DNA from: Fratercula arctica
Taxonomy: Eukaryota > Chordata > Aves > Charadriiformes > Alcidae
Direction: 5' to 3'
NCBI GenBank assembly: GCA_947846985.1
Contig: CANTUZ010000008.1
Coordinates: 37,094,817-37,158,816, forward strand
Length of the DNA stretch: 64,000 nucleotides
The notes beneath the pieces are model-generated. The model was not told the DNA's origin and ran no database searches. It saw nothing but the letters and a program-made list of their open reading frames with translations. Shown here in pieces: positions 24,612 to 36,786 of the stretch; positions within the stretch are counted from its first letter, which is position 1, and each line of letters starts with the position of its first letter. The position numbers and the translations under genes are program-made.

Positions 24612-27600
24612 GCTGTCTATACTGCTCCATCTATGAGTTTCCACCACTACCGCAGTGCCTGCTGCTGATAGATCCCCACGCAGACTTGATCCAAGTATAC
24701 AGCAGCTTAGCTACATACTACATACAGAGAGAAAACAACAAGCACACAGGCCAAGAGGAGCTGCAGTGTATGTCCATGATTTTGTTCAGATCCAAACTAC
24801 GTGAAAAGCAGTGGAGTTATTTCTATGGATTTGTTACAAATAAAAAGCAAGGGCAGAAATTTAAAATATACAGAAGTCAGTGTGTGTTTTACCAATCACA
24901 TAAAAATATATTTTAAAAGTAAATAAAATAGCATCAGAAAGCAATTCTAAAATATTCACAATATTGCCTGATTACAAACCTATATCACATTATCTTTGAC
25001 GTAATTTTAGGTTATAGAAGATGACAAGCATTTTCCATTCTTCTTTTACAACAATTCTTTCAGAATATCAGTTCTTTATTCTAGCCTATCTGTATACTCA
25101 CAAGAGAACTGCTGACTACTAAGCATATACAAACAACTTACACCTCAAATATATGTTACAGTGAACTAAAAAACAAATCCTCAGTCAAATATGTTGCTGT
25201 TACATAGCTTCAGCCAGAATTTACACTCAAATCTATGGGAGCTTGGCTTAAGGTACAGATCTAAGATATTATTCTGTATGCCTTATTTTGGTTTTGTTAG
25301 ATGTAAATGATGCAAGTCAAAAGTCTAACAAGGATGACAAGGATATAAAAGCTCAGTATGTACAGTATGTCCTCAAAACACCCATTCATATTTTAATAAT
25401 TGATAAATAGCTGAGCAAAGATCATAACATTCTTAGCACACCAGGCTAGCAAAGTTACATGCTTTGCTCTCTGATCTGCTCCTCGAGTCCACCAAGGCAC
25501 TAAAGGTTATATTTAATAAAGAGGAAAAGACAAGATGCCATAGGCAGGTATGAAATCCTGGGATCTCTGACTGTTGTGAATGATGCACATCATTTAAAAT
25601 TTTGTATTTAAATCCAATTAAAACACGTACCTGAATTCATAATCGTGATCAGGTTTAGAGAAATAACAGTTACGTAAAAAATACTTTGTCTACCATTCAG
25701 TAAAGATTATGTCAACATGGAAATTTCCTGGTTAGAGAGTCTTTGGTGTGAAAGAAACCATGAGAGTAGAGAAGACATTGTTCATAAGCTAATTATACAC
25801 ACTTGCATAAATCAGCAACTTTCTTTTAATTATTATGTGCAGATCGGACATACAGAAAAATGCTAGGATGGCAGGCATACTTCTGCTCCCTAGGAAATTA
25901 GTGATAAGGCAACTATTTACTTCAAAGACAAAAGGACTGGTTTCCTTAGCAGAAAAATTATTTACATCTCCAGGTGCAACCAGGATGTACAGCTGTAAAC
26001 CACTGATCCTCTCTCTCTCCTGCAAAAATAAAATATTCTTGGCAGACCACAGTGTTTTGAACTTTTCTCTTCCTGTTTTTCCTTACCTTTGCACTTGTGA
26101 CTTCATATATAAATACTGCCCTGTGTATTTAAGTGTTGATCTTTGGCTTTTGGAGTTAGTAACCACACGTGGAAGGTGCATGGTCAAAGCACTGGTGGTC
26201 CTAGCCCACAGTACCCTACACAGTAATAACATTTCTCCTGAAACATATTGGTGGTCCTTCATTTTCATATGTGCTGTCATTTTAGACGTTACTAGTTCTA
26301 GTTTGATACGTGACTTGGGGAAAAACATGGAGAACATATACAAAATACATAATTTCTGTACATGATGTATTTTGTTATTTCTGTTTACAGTTTAATTCTC
26401 CCTTTTTTAAAGAATGAAGTTGGATAATCCATATTACATGCCATTTTAATTGTCTTTGCTGTGTCTCACCTAAAATTCTAATGCAAACCTGTTTTAGGAC
26501 TACCTTCCTCCTGAAAATATATTCATTAACTAAAATGTATTAAAACTATCTTTATTATTTAATAAAAACATATGGTATCCTACAGAGAATTGGCTCATTA
26601 AGTGATCCTATATTTACAGAATCCACATCTAGGTTAGAAAATGCTGTAAGACTTTTTAAAAAGCTTAAAATACACACAAATGACATAAGTCAAATGAGTA
26701 CACCAATAGGTCATCTATAGAAGAGAAATACACTCTAGAAATACAAGTATGCAAATTAATTGAAAATGCTTTATCTAATAGTACTTAGATTCCTATGTTA
26801 CTTTTCCAACATAGCTTTAGTTGGATTTTTTAAATGGAAAAACAGAACAAAGCTCGTAAGTGTATTTCCTATGATCACAAAGCAAAGCACAGCAGAAACC
26901 AAGGAAAAAACCTACAATCTCTCATGTCCTGGGTTTGTTCTACATCGAGATTGCCCTCTGGAAAAGAAGGATAATAATATATAATCCTTCAGGGCACCTG
27001 GAACTGATTCTTTCCACTCAGCAAATTGCTGCTACTAGCTTACTCCAAGTAACAAAAAGGGCAAAAAAGTTTCATCTTCATAGCTCTAATGAAATTCCCA
27101 TTATAAAAATGGTCAGCATATTAATTTTCATATAAATATAATGGCAGAGAGGTTTCTAAATTAAATGCCTCACATGTGTTTCTTAGAACATCATTCACTC
27201 CCCAAGGCTATGCACCTCATTAAGCATGAATCCCTGAATATCAGTTTACAATTTAGATCTCACAATGTATTGCATTTAAGAAACCTGAGAAATGACAGGA
27301 TCACCTATTTAAAAGTCCTGGGGCTCATATTCTGCTTCTTCACACCCACTCAATGTCAGTTTACAGAGCGGAGAATCCGGCCCCCTGCTTCACTTCAGTT
27401 TTTATATGGCTAGGTCACCATCACCAGTTCTGTTTGTATTTACGTTTAGAGTACTTTCAACATTTATAGACCTTGTTTAACCTTTAAGAGGTTACAGAGA
27501 GGGATCAGTATCTGTGGCAGGTGTCTAGACAAAAAGTTTCATTAGCTTCTTACAGTTTGCTGCCTGGACTGTTAAGGAAAACCTTACAACAGGAGCAGTC

Positions 27601-28301
27601 CTACACCACTAGGAGGTTAGCTGGAAACGACAGAAATGATGAGAAGAGGAAGGTCCCTTCTGCGTGCACAAAGGCTTCTCTCCACAGCGCTGGCTAAGGA
27701 TGCTCAGTAACCCGCCACGCGCCCTGTAAGTGAAATCCCTCCAGTAGCTTTATTTGAACCCTATAGCATATTTATGGTCTAAATTTTTGGTTAACTATTT
27801 TGTTAGACTATAGCAGATGCAGTGGGCATTCAGAAATCGAATGGCTTCACTTCTGAACTGACCCGGTCTAAGTGTTGAAGGTAGCAATAGAGCAAAGGAC
27901 ATTCAAGCCACCCACCATGCAACTCGACTCACTTTCTGCTGCAACACCCAGAGAAAGCACTCCAAGGAATGTCTTTTTCTAATAACCAAATAGTCGGTAT
28001 TTTTAGAAGTGAGCACACCTTAGCCAGCCGTTAACTCCCACTCACGTCGTGCTGGCCGTCCGGGGGGACAAATCGCAGGCCCCCAGGTCACCGCCGCAGC
28101 GGGGACAAGAAGGTTCCGCCGCTGAGGGGAGCCTCCGGCGGCCTCTCTCGAGGCGGACATATTTCCCACTCCCCCTCCCGGCAAACAACGCTGCACCTGC
28201 TTTCGCCACGGCGCGCTCTGAGGCGAGGGTCTGCCCTTTCCCGCCCCACCTGTGAGGCGGCTGGGCCGGGGGCTGTGAGGGTGTCGGGGGGGGGGGGGGC
28301 A

Positions 28302-28475
28302 GTGCGCTGAGGTGAGGCGAGGCGGGGGCTGGTGTGCTGAGGTGGGGTGAGGCGAAGCGGGGGCGCGGTGAGCCGACGTGCGGCAGGGGCTGGCGTGCCG
28401 CGGCCAGGCGGGTGGGCGGCGTGCCGAGGTGAGGGGCTGCGAGGCGAGGCGGAGGGCGGGCTCGGGGCGCGAAGG
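28302..28475. repeat. Decayed GC-rich minisatellite, unit about 30 bp
   Basis: Repeated variants of G(T/C)GCTGAGGTGAGGCGAGGCG are visible. The first two copies, at 28302 and 28332, are in a 30-bp register; later copies near 28365, 28397 and 28418 are more diverged. The plus strand is rich in runs of four or five G and follows a 14-G homopolymer. It lies in intron 1 within the CpG island. Confidence 0.65.
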
Positions 28476-28780
28476 ACGCGGGCAGCGGCTCTGCCATGGC
28501 CGGCACGGCGCGTCCCCCGCCCGGCAGCCTCAGGCCCCCCGAGCCGCGTCGCCCTCTCCCCGCCCTGCGGCTCCCCCTCCTCCACCACGTGTAGCGTTCT
28601 GCGGGCAGCCGAGCCCGGCGGAGAGCGGCGATCCCCGCGGGGACCGCCCGTCCCCTCCGCCGCCGGCAGCATTTCCAGCCTCTCATCCTGCCCCGGCTCC
28701 GCTTCCTCTGGGCATTTTGCTTCCCACCTGCACGCTCCTTATGTAAGGCAGGATCTGATGGGGAGCGCGGGCGGTGTCAG

Positions 28781-28819
28781 CACACACACACACACACACA
28801 TACATACATACATACATAC
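28781..28819. repeat. (CA)n/(CATA)n microsatellite
   Basis: A pure CA run of about 20 bases leads directly into five CATA units. It sits 78-117 bases inside RAPGEF4 intron 1, so the pre-mRNA carries a (UGUA)n-(UG)n tract just downstream of the first splice donor. Confidence 0.95.
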
Positions 28820-28897
28820 GTGCTTGCATGCAGGGGAGCAGGTTACACGCACACAGCATCCCCCTCCCCGCAACCGCTCCTGTGAAGATGCCGGTAC

Positions 28898-28962
28898 CTT
28901 TTATCCAGGCAAGCGATCCACTCGCCGGAGGATGAGGAATGGGAGGTGTGAGCGGCGACCAT
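28898..28962 (-). CDS. RAPGEF4: RAPGEF4 (EPAC2) coding exon 1, N-terminal leader
   Basis: First coding exon of the cAMP-activated Rap1/Rap2 guanine nucleotide exchange factor Epac2. On the minus strand an ATG at 28962-28960 opens 21 codons plus two bases and stops at a GT donor (AAAAG|GTACC, intron from 28897). The peptide starts MVAAHTSHSSSSGEW and ends IACLDK plus a split Arg, which agrees with the vertebrate Epac2A leader as I remember it, with small changes in the Ser-rich part. The start context is strong (A at -3, G at +4). The split AG|A codon joins exactly to the exon at 17074. The exon sits inside a CpG island, as expected of a main promoter. This leader belongs to the long Epac2A form; Epac2B and Epac2C lack the first cAMP-binding domain. 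An upstream non-coding exon cannot be excluded. Identity is recognised from sequence; isoform assignment is family knowledge. Confidence 0.94.
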
Positions 28963-29050
28963 GTTGGACAGGGATCAGGTCGCCGCGCACCCGGCTGGCG
29001 GCGGCTCGTTCCCCCTGCCCGCCCCGCCGGTCGGTCGGTCCGTCCGTCCT

Positions 29051-29069
29051 CCCTCCCTCGCTCCCTCCC
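29051..29069 (-). promoter_or_regulatory. Canonical G-quadruplex motif upstream of the RAPGEF4 start
   Basis: On the minus (sense) strand the bases read GGGAGGGAGCGAGGGAGGG: four G3 tracts with loops of 1, 5 and 1 nt, which fits the G3N1-7 consensus exactly. It ends 88 nt before the ATG. If transcription starts further upstream the motif lies in the 5' UTR and could form an RNA quadruplex; otherwise it is a promoter DNA element. The motif is seen directly; folding and function are inferred. Confidence 0.6.
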
Positions 29070-29695
29070 TCCGCGCACGGCGCGATGGGCTCGCCCAGGC
29101 CCCCGCGGCGGCCCGCCCTGCCCGCCGCAGGCAGCGGGGAGCGGGGGTGCGGGTCCGCCTGGCCGCCCCCCACCCCCGCCTCGGCGACCCTCACGTCTCG
29201 GCCCGCCGCTGGGCTGGGACCCGGGGCACCCGCCGGGAGGAGCGCCCGGCCCCGCCGCCCCGCAGCCGGCAGGTAGCGGCCCGGGGAGGGGGCGGCCGCC
29301 AGGCGGGGAGCGCTGGACTGGGGCAGGGGTGTGAGGCCAGGCTGGAAAGGAGCTGCTTCCCTCATGGAAGGTGTTGGCGTCCTGAGCACACTTGAACCCC
29401 GCTTACTGGTCCCTGCCCTTGCTTCACCACAGATGTCCTTGACTGGGGTTGGGGGTGGAGGGGGAGGAAATACAAGCTTTTTAGTTATAAGAAGCAGCTC
29501 AGGAGTATTTTAGCAGCTCTCCAGAGCCCTGTGTGCCTGTCCATCGTTGTCCCCGTCCCCCCCTCGCCAGTAGTAAACCCACAGTAGGTGAGCGGAAGGA
29601 AGGCGCAGTCCACATTTCAGGAATTTTTCTGAAGCCTTTCTCCAGCCTGCTGTCCATCCCGTCATCAGCCGTGAAATTGCTCTGGTTTATTGTAG

Positions 29696-29772
29696 GTGAA
29701 AAATGAGCTGGGCAGCACAGCCTGTGAATAGGATTGGACAATTGGAAGGAACCCAACACACAGCATGAGAAG
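29696..29772 (+). ncRNA. Possible exon of a transcript divergent from the RAPGEF4 promoter
   Basis: On the plus strand TCTGGTTTATTGTAG|GTGAAAA resembles a 3' splice site and GCATGAGAAGG|GTGAGT a 5' splice site, bounding about 77 bases just outside the CpG island. A plus-strand donor-like GGCAG|GTAGCG also occurs at 29269-29279. CpG-island promoters often give divergent non-coding transcripts. The reading frame has stops, so it would be non-coding. Inference from splice-like sites only. Confidence 0.15.
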
Positions 29773-32700
29773 GGTGAGTCTAGCATACAGTGAAAACCAT
29801 CCACATCCTTCTGTTGTGATAACGTGGCTTGCAAGATGCAGGTTTTTTAAGGATGCTAATACATACATGATTTAAAACGTGATGAGCAGAGGAATGCAGA
29901 GCAGCAGGTCTCCCCATTTTGCGAAGTTCCATATGTGAAATATTTTCTACAAAGTATTTCAGGATCTAGATCATATCTTCCCAAGTAATCTGTGTATAAC
30001 CATAAGCTTCATTTTACAGTCAATACAACCTGCCTTGAGTAGCGTGGGAGAAGGATAGGTAGCTACAGAAATCTCAGCAGGATGGTTGGGGTCACATGTA
30101 GATGATAGCAAAACAAAACTCAAACTCAAAACTTCAGGCTTATAACTCCTCTCTGCTTTACAGTGTGGACACAAATGATTAATTCAGATGCTGACAATTT
30201 GCCAGTGCCTTTTACAGTTCTCCATGGGCTATCTTCTCTGCCCTCTGTTCTAATCTCTTCTGCTGTACCAAGTGTAATTTTCTTACATACATGTGCTACT
30301 TCAATATCGCATCTTCCTTTTAACAGCCTCATTGCTGCCACAGCTTCTTCATCACTTTAACAGAAATAAATGTTAACCATCAGGATACTGAACAGTATGA
30401 TGAAAATATATCTAAAAATCCCTTTTACTAAAAGGATAGAGGTAAGAAATTGGCATAGCAGAGGAGAATGCCACAAAAGCCAGTTCTTTCATTTTGCCTT
30501 AAAAAAATTAAATTGCGTGCCAGAGGAATAGAAGAGGCTGCCAGTTAGTGAGATCAAAGCTGCAGCTCTTCCTTTGCTATAGTCCGCGGGGAAAAAATTG
30601 AGAAATTCTTGCATCTAAGCAATCAATCTACTTGAGGAAAATCAATGCTATTCATTCCTCAATGTGTGAGTGAGTAGGAACCAACAGAACAAGGGCTTCA
30701 AATGTAAGAAACTCTAAATTCTCAAATTAATGATTTATAACATAGTATGTGCATTACAGATGAATCAATAAAGCTCACTAATTTTGTACTTCCATTATAA
30801 AACATTCAGCGCATTATTCCACATAATTGCAGTTTTCCCTCCAGATCAGACACACAAGGCAGCCCTTACTGCCTTTTCTTCCCCTCAACCCAGTTTAAGC
30901 TGCAGTAGATGCTCTTTCCTCTTAAGGCCTGAGAATGAACCCAGAAATGACTCTTAGCTGAAGGCCTTTATCTTTCTCACGGGCTGTTTCACTGACACAA
31001 ACAGCATTACAGATACCAGTACCAGCAGTTTTGTACATAGCAACAGCATAACTCAGTCAGCGAAACCATGGTGCCGCAACTGTTTAGTGTTCACTCAAGC
31101 CACCTCTGTCAAGTCCTTTCCCATCCGTATAATGTTTAATGACCCAACCGCTAGAGGACAGGCTAGGCCTCCATAAAAGGTAGCAAGCAGGCATATTTCT
31201 TTGGTAAGCAGCTGGCTAGAAGAAAAGAGGCTGAGCTTGAAGAGACAAGACCTTTGGAATGCTCTCCTGGGATGCAACTTGTGAAAACCTTTGTCAATGC
31301 TCATGAGCCTACCCTTGACCAAGCAACCTTCCTGCCCCCAGGCAGCTCTCTGCAGTTACCAATGCCTTTGACTCCAAGGAATGCAGTGTCTGTAGGCATG
31401 AAGGGGATGTTGCTGAAATGCCTGGCTGTGGGCAGACACAGCTCAGAAATGTACCGTTTTGTGGACTAACCATTAAACGAGAGTTTAACACTTTGTGGAT
31501 TGTGCGAGCTAGACAGGCCAGAGTGGGCTAGAAACCCTGGGTATGTTCAGAAGTGTCTCAGTTACAGAGCAATTAGAGCAAGACAGACAAAATACACCTC
31601 TGGCAGCTGGATTATGAGTAATCGTGTAGCTTTCTGATTAAGACTTGAGTGGAACTTCTCAGAGAAACTTAGGAATCAGGGAATAAATATTTGATTGGTT
31701 CAGAGGTCAGCCTGTGTCAACCAAAGGGTCTCCAAACTGCACAGAAATGTCAGGAACTCCTGATTACTGAAATCGGAAATCCTGGACCCCAGCTCACTAC
31801 ATGTTCTCCTGAGATAAAAAGTACCAAATAAGCAGTATATATCTCACATGACAAGTCAAATAGAATGCAGATTATCCTGTGACTCCTAAGAATTCAGACC
31901 ATAACCAGCCTAGGAAACATATCATTTGAGAGCACTGGCCTTATGTTAATGGGATCAAGTGCCCATTCACCTGTGAGTAAGCGCACATACTAGAAGGAAA
32001 ATGCTGAAGCACACTTCATTAGTATAAGGACCATATCTCCTCTTGCTGCTTCATAGTGCCCATTCTTCATTACTTTTTAAAGTTACACACTTGTATGAAA
32101 AAGAGATGACCCAAAAGATATTTGAGACCCAGGATTGTTAATGGCCAAAAATGCACTTGTGCGCAGTCTCACCTATACCTACACATGCCTTCTACTACAG
32201 CTTTTGTGAAGTTTCACCTGAGAAAGCATAAAGGATTATGCATCATTAAAATGACTGGTGGTGTGAAAATATCTTTCTCAGAAACAAATCCTTCTTTTTC
32301 AGCATTTGTGGAACTCCACAATAATGTTTCAGATTTAATTTCTCCCTGTTGAACATAAGGCTAATGGGACTTCTTACAATCTGATTTGTGAGAGTTGATT
32401 ATGCGGCCAAAAATTTGGGATGGCAGCTGCTTTCAAAGGAGATTGCTGCTGAGAAATGGAGATTTGCCAGCTGAGGTATGTGAAAGATCATCTGGCCTTT
32501 TAACTTTCCACAGTTTACGAAGGAGTGACAGGACATGCAGAAGCCCTTAAGCCACAGAAAACCAGAAATCAGCTAGCCTTCAAGCTATCCTGTGCCTGCA
32601 AGATGAAGAGTCAGAAACTGGAGGGTCCAACTATTGTTTTTGCTATGGCACATAAGGCAGATGATGTTGAATTTCATGCCTTGACTATTTCTTTGCTTTT

Positions 32701-35700
32701 TCTTGCCAATACAAATACTCGTTCCTTCACATTTTTACTCAAATATGGCCAAAGGGCTCTTGCTAAAATCTTTCAGAAAAAAATAAATTCCCCTCAAACA
32801 GGAAATTGCTATGAAAAACTTGAACCAAAAGACTAAATGGTAGTTAGAGATTGAAAAGAATAATTACTAAATGTATTTATTAAGATGTGCATTACACAGT
32901 AATAGGGTACAAAAGAGGGCTACTGTGGAAACCTCTTTACACCACTAATTACATCAAGCAACTGCAATAATACTGCTAAAACAAAGAACAGTGGGGGTTG
33001 CCCTATTTTCTACAGCAGTTTTGGATGCTATCTATAATACTCCATACTAATGACATTGCAGTTATGATATTGTGAGGAATTAGTGGACACAGAATCTATA
33101 ACCTGCCCATTGGCATCACGGTGGCTAGCAAACTAAAGCAATTTAATTTCAGAGCAAAGACACAAAACCTCAGAAGCTCAGTCCTCAGTTCTGGCCATCT
33201 GTGTTCAAGAGAGTACCTAGTGGAAACAGCTGGCTTCCAGCCACCAATGTACTCCCCTGATTCCTATGTCTGTAGAAGTATTGCTGAGCCTCAGGACTCT
33301 TCTAATTCACACTGACTGTACTGAATCTAATTGATAGCACAACGCATTGGCTACAATCCTAAAATACAACGGATACAGGGTAAGATAAGGCCAGCTCCAG
33401 GAGCTTTAAAACATTTAAGATTACCTTTCCCTAGAAGAATCTCAAGTTTATAACTTAATTTGATTTTAAGCATGTTTTGCGTTATTATGTGGAATCCAAA
33501 TTAATGAGCATAAGTCCAGAATGAGCACATAAATTCTACCTCAAACAATAATTTAAGACTAATGGATCACTCGGAAGCCCTGGAAGTAAAATTGAGACTG
33601 ACAGAACTATGATGCATGTTTAGAATCCGGCAGTGCCACATTCAGTGTGGTTAGGGTTGTAAGAACCATAATGTTTTATCATTTGTACATACACAACACC
33701 TACTGACTTCAAAGGAGTAACCAGGATATACTGGAATAAAGACAGAGAAACTGCACGTGAGTTCTTTTGGGATTTGTATGCTGTGAGGACTGCAAAAGAT
33801 GTGATGATGTACAAACTTAAAACCAACACATATGTTGTTAAAACTGTCCTGTGAAGTCCACAAGCAACATATTGATTCTCCTCTCCAATGCTAATCCTTA
33901 AACCCAGCATATAATGACATAGCAGAGGCTTTTTTAGAACAAGTAAGGACTTCCTTCCCAAATTAACTTCCTGCATCATTCCCTGTTCTGTCTCCTTCTT
34001 GCTCCTGTCCTCCTCACTGATTCAGGACAACTCCCCAGTTCCCTTCAAAGCACCTTCTTGAAATCCCAAGGCACCACAAGACTTTCCCTCCATCATTCAG
34101 GAAGCCCTTCCACCACACTTCTCACGAGAGCTCTGCTGGGATATTCTGGAAAGCATCTCAGTGATGCCAACAACAAAATAGATACCAGTGAGATACAAAT
34201 AAACTGCTAAGAAACACATATACTGGAAAGAAAACATAGTGTCCTGTATAGAAGGCGCAGCATGAGCGCAGGTGCAAGGTGGAGAAAACACAGCTGAGCT
34301 GATGTTTATGTGAATCAATAAAGTTCAGATCTGGGTTCTTTAAAATTAGGTGGCAGTTTGCTGTTGTGTTGAGCAGGACCAGGACTGTTTCCTGAATTCC
34401 TGAAAGCAAAAGAGATAACTGGACTTAGAACATATGTCCAATTTTATTTATGCCTTACTAGTTATGCAGATTTCCTGAACAGCAAAGGATGGCTTATTCA
34501 CTACATATGGTGCTGCATTCAGCATCGTTTTACCCATCCTTATTTGACATTGTCCTTCCAAGTGAAAGTAAAATAAAAGTGTTGTCCATATCATAGTAAA
34601 GGCCAACACAAGGAGGGTTGCATTAGTTTATACTCCTTTAAATAAAGTACTCTCAAATTCATAGCATGAATTGCAGTGAGCTTGTGACACCATTTCTCAT
34701 TAAGAAAACACGATGCAGCAATCACATTTTGTATTATTACTTGGCACGGGTTTGGCAGCATGGCAGTTACACAGAAGTGCTATAAACATTTTTCTGTTTG
34801 ATGACCAATATCAAAGCTTTTCTGTGGAGTCACATTTTGAACAGATGGTCATTTGATTTGCACACCTGAAATCTGAGCCCATATCCTGAGATTAATTCCA
34901 AAAAAACTCAGTGGAACCACACACTAAGAAATATGCTTCAAATTATTAATGTTGACAACATTATGGGTATGCATAAGTTTCTTATTTTTACTTGAACTAC
35001 TTTGTTTTGAATAGGGGTTTTCTCCATACGATTTCTATCAAATCCTTCCAGTCTTACAAAACTAGATGAGCAAGGGAAGGTATGAATGGGGCTGTTCTGT
35101 TTAACCCACTTCCCCAGTTACGTCAAAACCTGGATAGCTGGGCTGGGAGCGGAAGGCAGAATCTCAGAATCTTATTTCACAGGAAAAAGAAAGTCTACTG
35201 AAATAAATAAACAACAAGTTCTAACTCTAGTCACAAGAGTATTGTAAAGATTAATTAGCTGATGAAGTACAGTTCGTTGACGATGCAATACTTTACCTAA
35301 ATGTTCTTTTAATTTATTAGTGTTTAGATCTACAGACACATCAACATACTGGGATTAAACAGAACTTTTTATGCACAACACAGGACAACATAAGGAATTT
35401 CAAGATGATAAATATCAGTAAAATTCTTTGCAGTTGCCAAAGATACAAGGCAGGCTGGGACTCAGACTGTGCTATGTCCCTTTTCAGTAGAGCGTTCAGG
35501 AGGCAGTAGAACTTAGTGCCACACTAGACCATACAGCCTGCCATCATGCTGCGTACTCTGTGAGTACAGGGCAGACACATCACTGCTTCTTTACGAACCC
35601 GAATCAAACAGATCAGCTGGGGCTGAATCAAGGATGTGGTCGAGAGGGTCTGGCTTTATGCCCATTCTTAGGAATAGGGTTCATGGGGCGCTAAGCTGGC

Positions 35701-36786
35701 TCTCCACATACCCACAAGAGCCTGACAGGTACACTATTTCAGCTCCCCACTGCCTGAAAGCAGCTGTGCTGCCTCTGGACCCGACCTGACCCCACAAATG
35801 TTCATTTGTAACACAACTCTGTGGACTTAGGAACTCCACTGTGCCTTATCCGCGCTGCACTGTCAGCGCAAATGTCTTACGTTCTCTGGGACATACCTAA
35901 CTAACTATCACTGGATTGTAATTATTCACTCATTCTTTCAATCAAGGTACAAAAGCAAATTAAGTTCTTATTGTCCATATGTATAATTCCTTATTCCTTT
36001 ACCCTTCCTTGCCAGCTTTGCTGCATCTCAACAATCATAAATTTTCATCAAAAGCTGAAAGGAAAGGTGGTTTTGCTTAGCTGCAGAGCCAGGTGAAGAC
36101 ATTTCAAACTGTTTGGGCTGAGTTTTGTCTCCACAGCTTTGTGTCAGCTCTCTCTGCTAGATAGAGATGGATATGCTTCTGGGCAGGAAATTCACGGCCT
36201 GCCCCTAAATTTGCTACAGCTGCCATTGAAGCCATTAGGCTATCATACTTTGTTATTATGAAATAACTAGGTTTCATCATTTTACTGGGTGGAGTCTGAG
36301 GGAAAGCCTGGGAATTCCTAAGAGTACTCCATTAAACATCCTTGTGGTCACTGTGTCCTCACAGATGACAGCTCAGCAAGAAAATTTGAGCAGAAGGTGA
36401 TCCTCCTTAGGTCCTTATTTTCATAATAGTCATAATTTCATAATATTGATCTTTCCAGACTAAATTCAAATAGATTTCATTTTCAACATTACTTGATCAC
36501 TGTAGGATAAATTTATTTTTCCTAAAGTCTGTTCCATATTTATCCTAGCAATCAGTTCCAGAAATTTTCACAGTTGTGTTTTTGTATTGATGCATAGGTA
36601 CTTAAAAAACAAAGCTCTGATGCAATGATGAGATTCTTCTATTTATCTCTGGTTTTGTATTATTCACGAGATGTGTGGCATAAAATCAGTTGACTGCAGT
36701 CCCCCTGAGGTCCTTTATGATAATCCATGAAACAACCTCTCAGTAGTAGAGACTTTTATTTATGTGAGTAACACACCTCTCTTTCA

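Larger units (their letters stand above)
17075..28897 (-). other. RAPGEF4: RAPGEF4 intron 1
   Basis: An 11,823-base first intron. Its promoter-side 870 bases are CpG island with the minisatellite and TG tract. The rest is AT-rich and I recognise no transposable element in it. It contains the palindromic patch at 22.3 kb, the diverged duplication at 24.5 kb and a 176-codon plus-strand open frame at 25835-26365 without recognisable similarity. Confidence 0.92.
28030..29345 (-). promoter_or_regulatory. RAPGEF4: CpG island with the RAPGEF4 promoter and 5' end
   Basis: About 1.3 kb of very GC- and CpG-rich sequence in an otherwise AT-rich window, centred on coding exon 1. It contains GGGCGG-type Sp/KLF boxes (for example near 28455 and 29288), a CACGTG E-box near 28587, a run of 14 G at 28286-28299, and C-rich tetranucleotide repeats at 29025-29075. 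No convincing TATA box is seen, which fits a CpG-island promoter with dispersed initiation. The transcription start itself cannot be placed from sequence. Long open frames on both strands here reflect the scarcity of stop codons in GC-rich DNA and are not called as genes. Confidence 0.85.

Noticed and set aside
24551..24916. 121-codon plus-strand frame
   Set aside because: It starts within the local duplication, is Cys/Tyr/Lys-rich without a motif, and has no supported splice or start context.
28042..28686. Long Pro/Arg/Ala-rich open frames on both strands (up to 214 codons minus, 309 codons plus at 28347-29276)
   Set aside because: They lie in the CpG island where stop codons are rare, overlap each other in several frames, consist of low-complexity Pro/Arg/Ala/Gly sequence, and conflict with the RAPGEF4 exon 1 and donor site.
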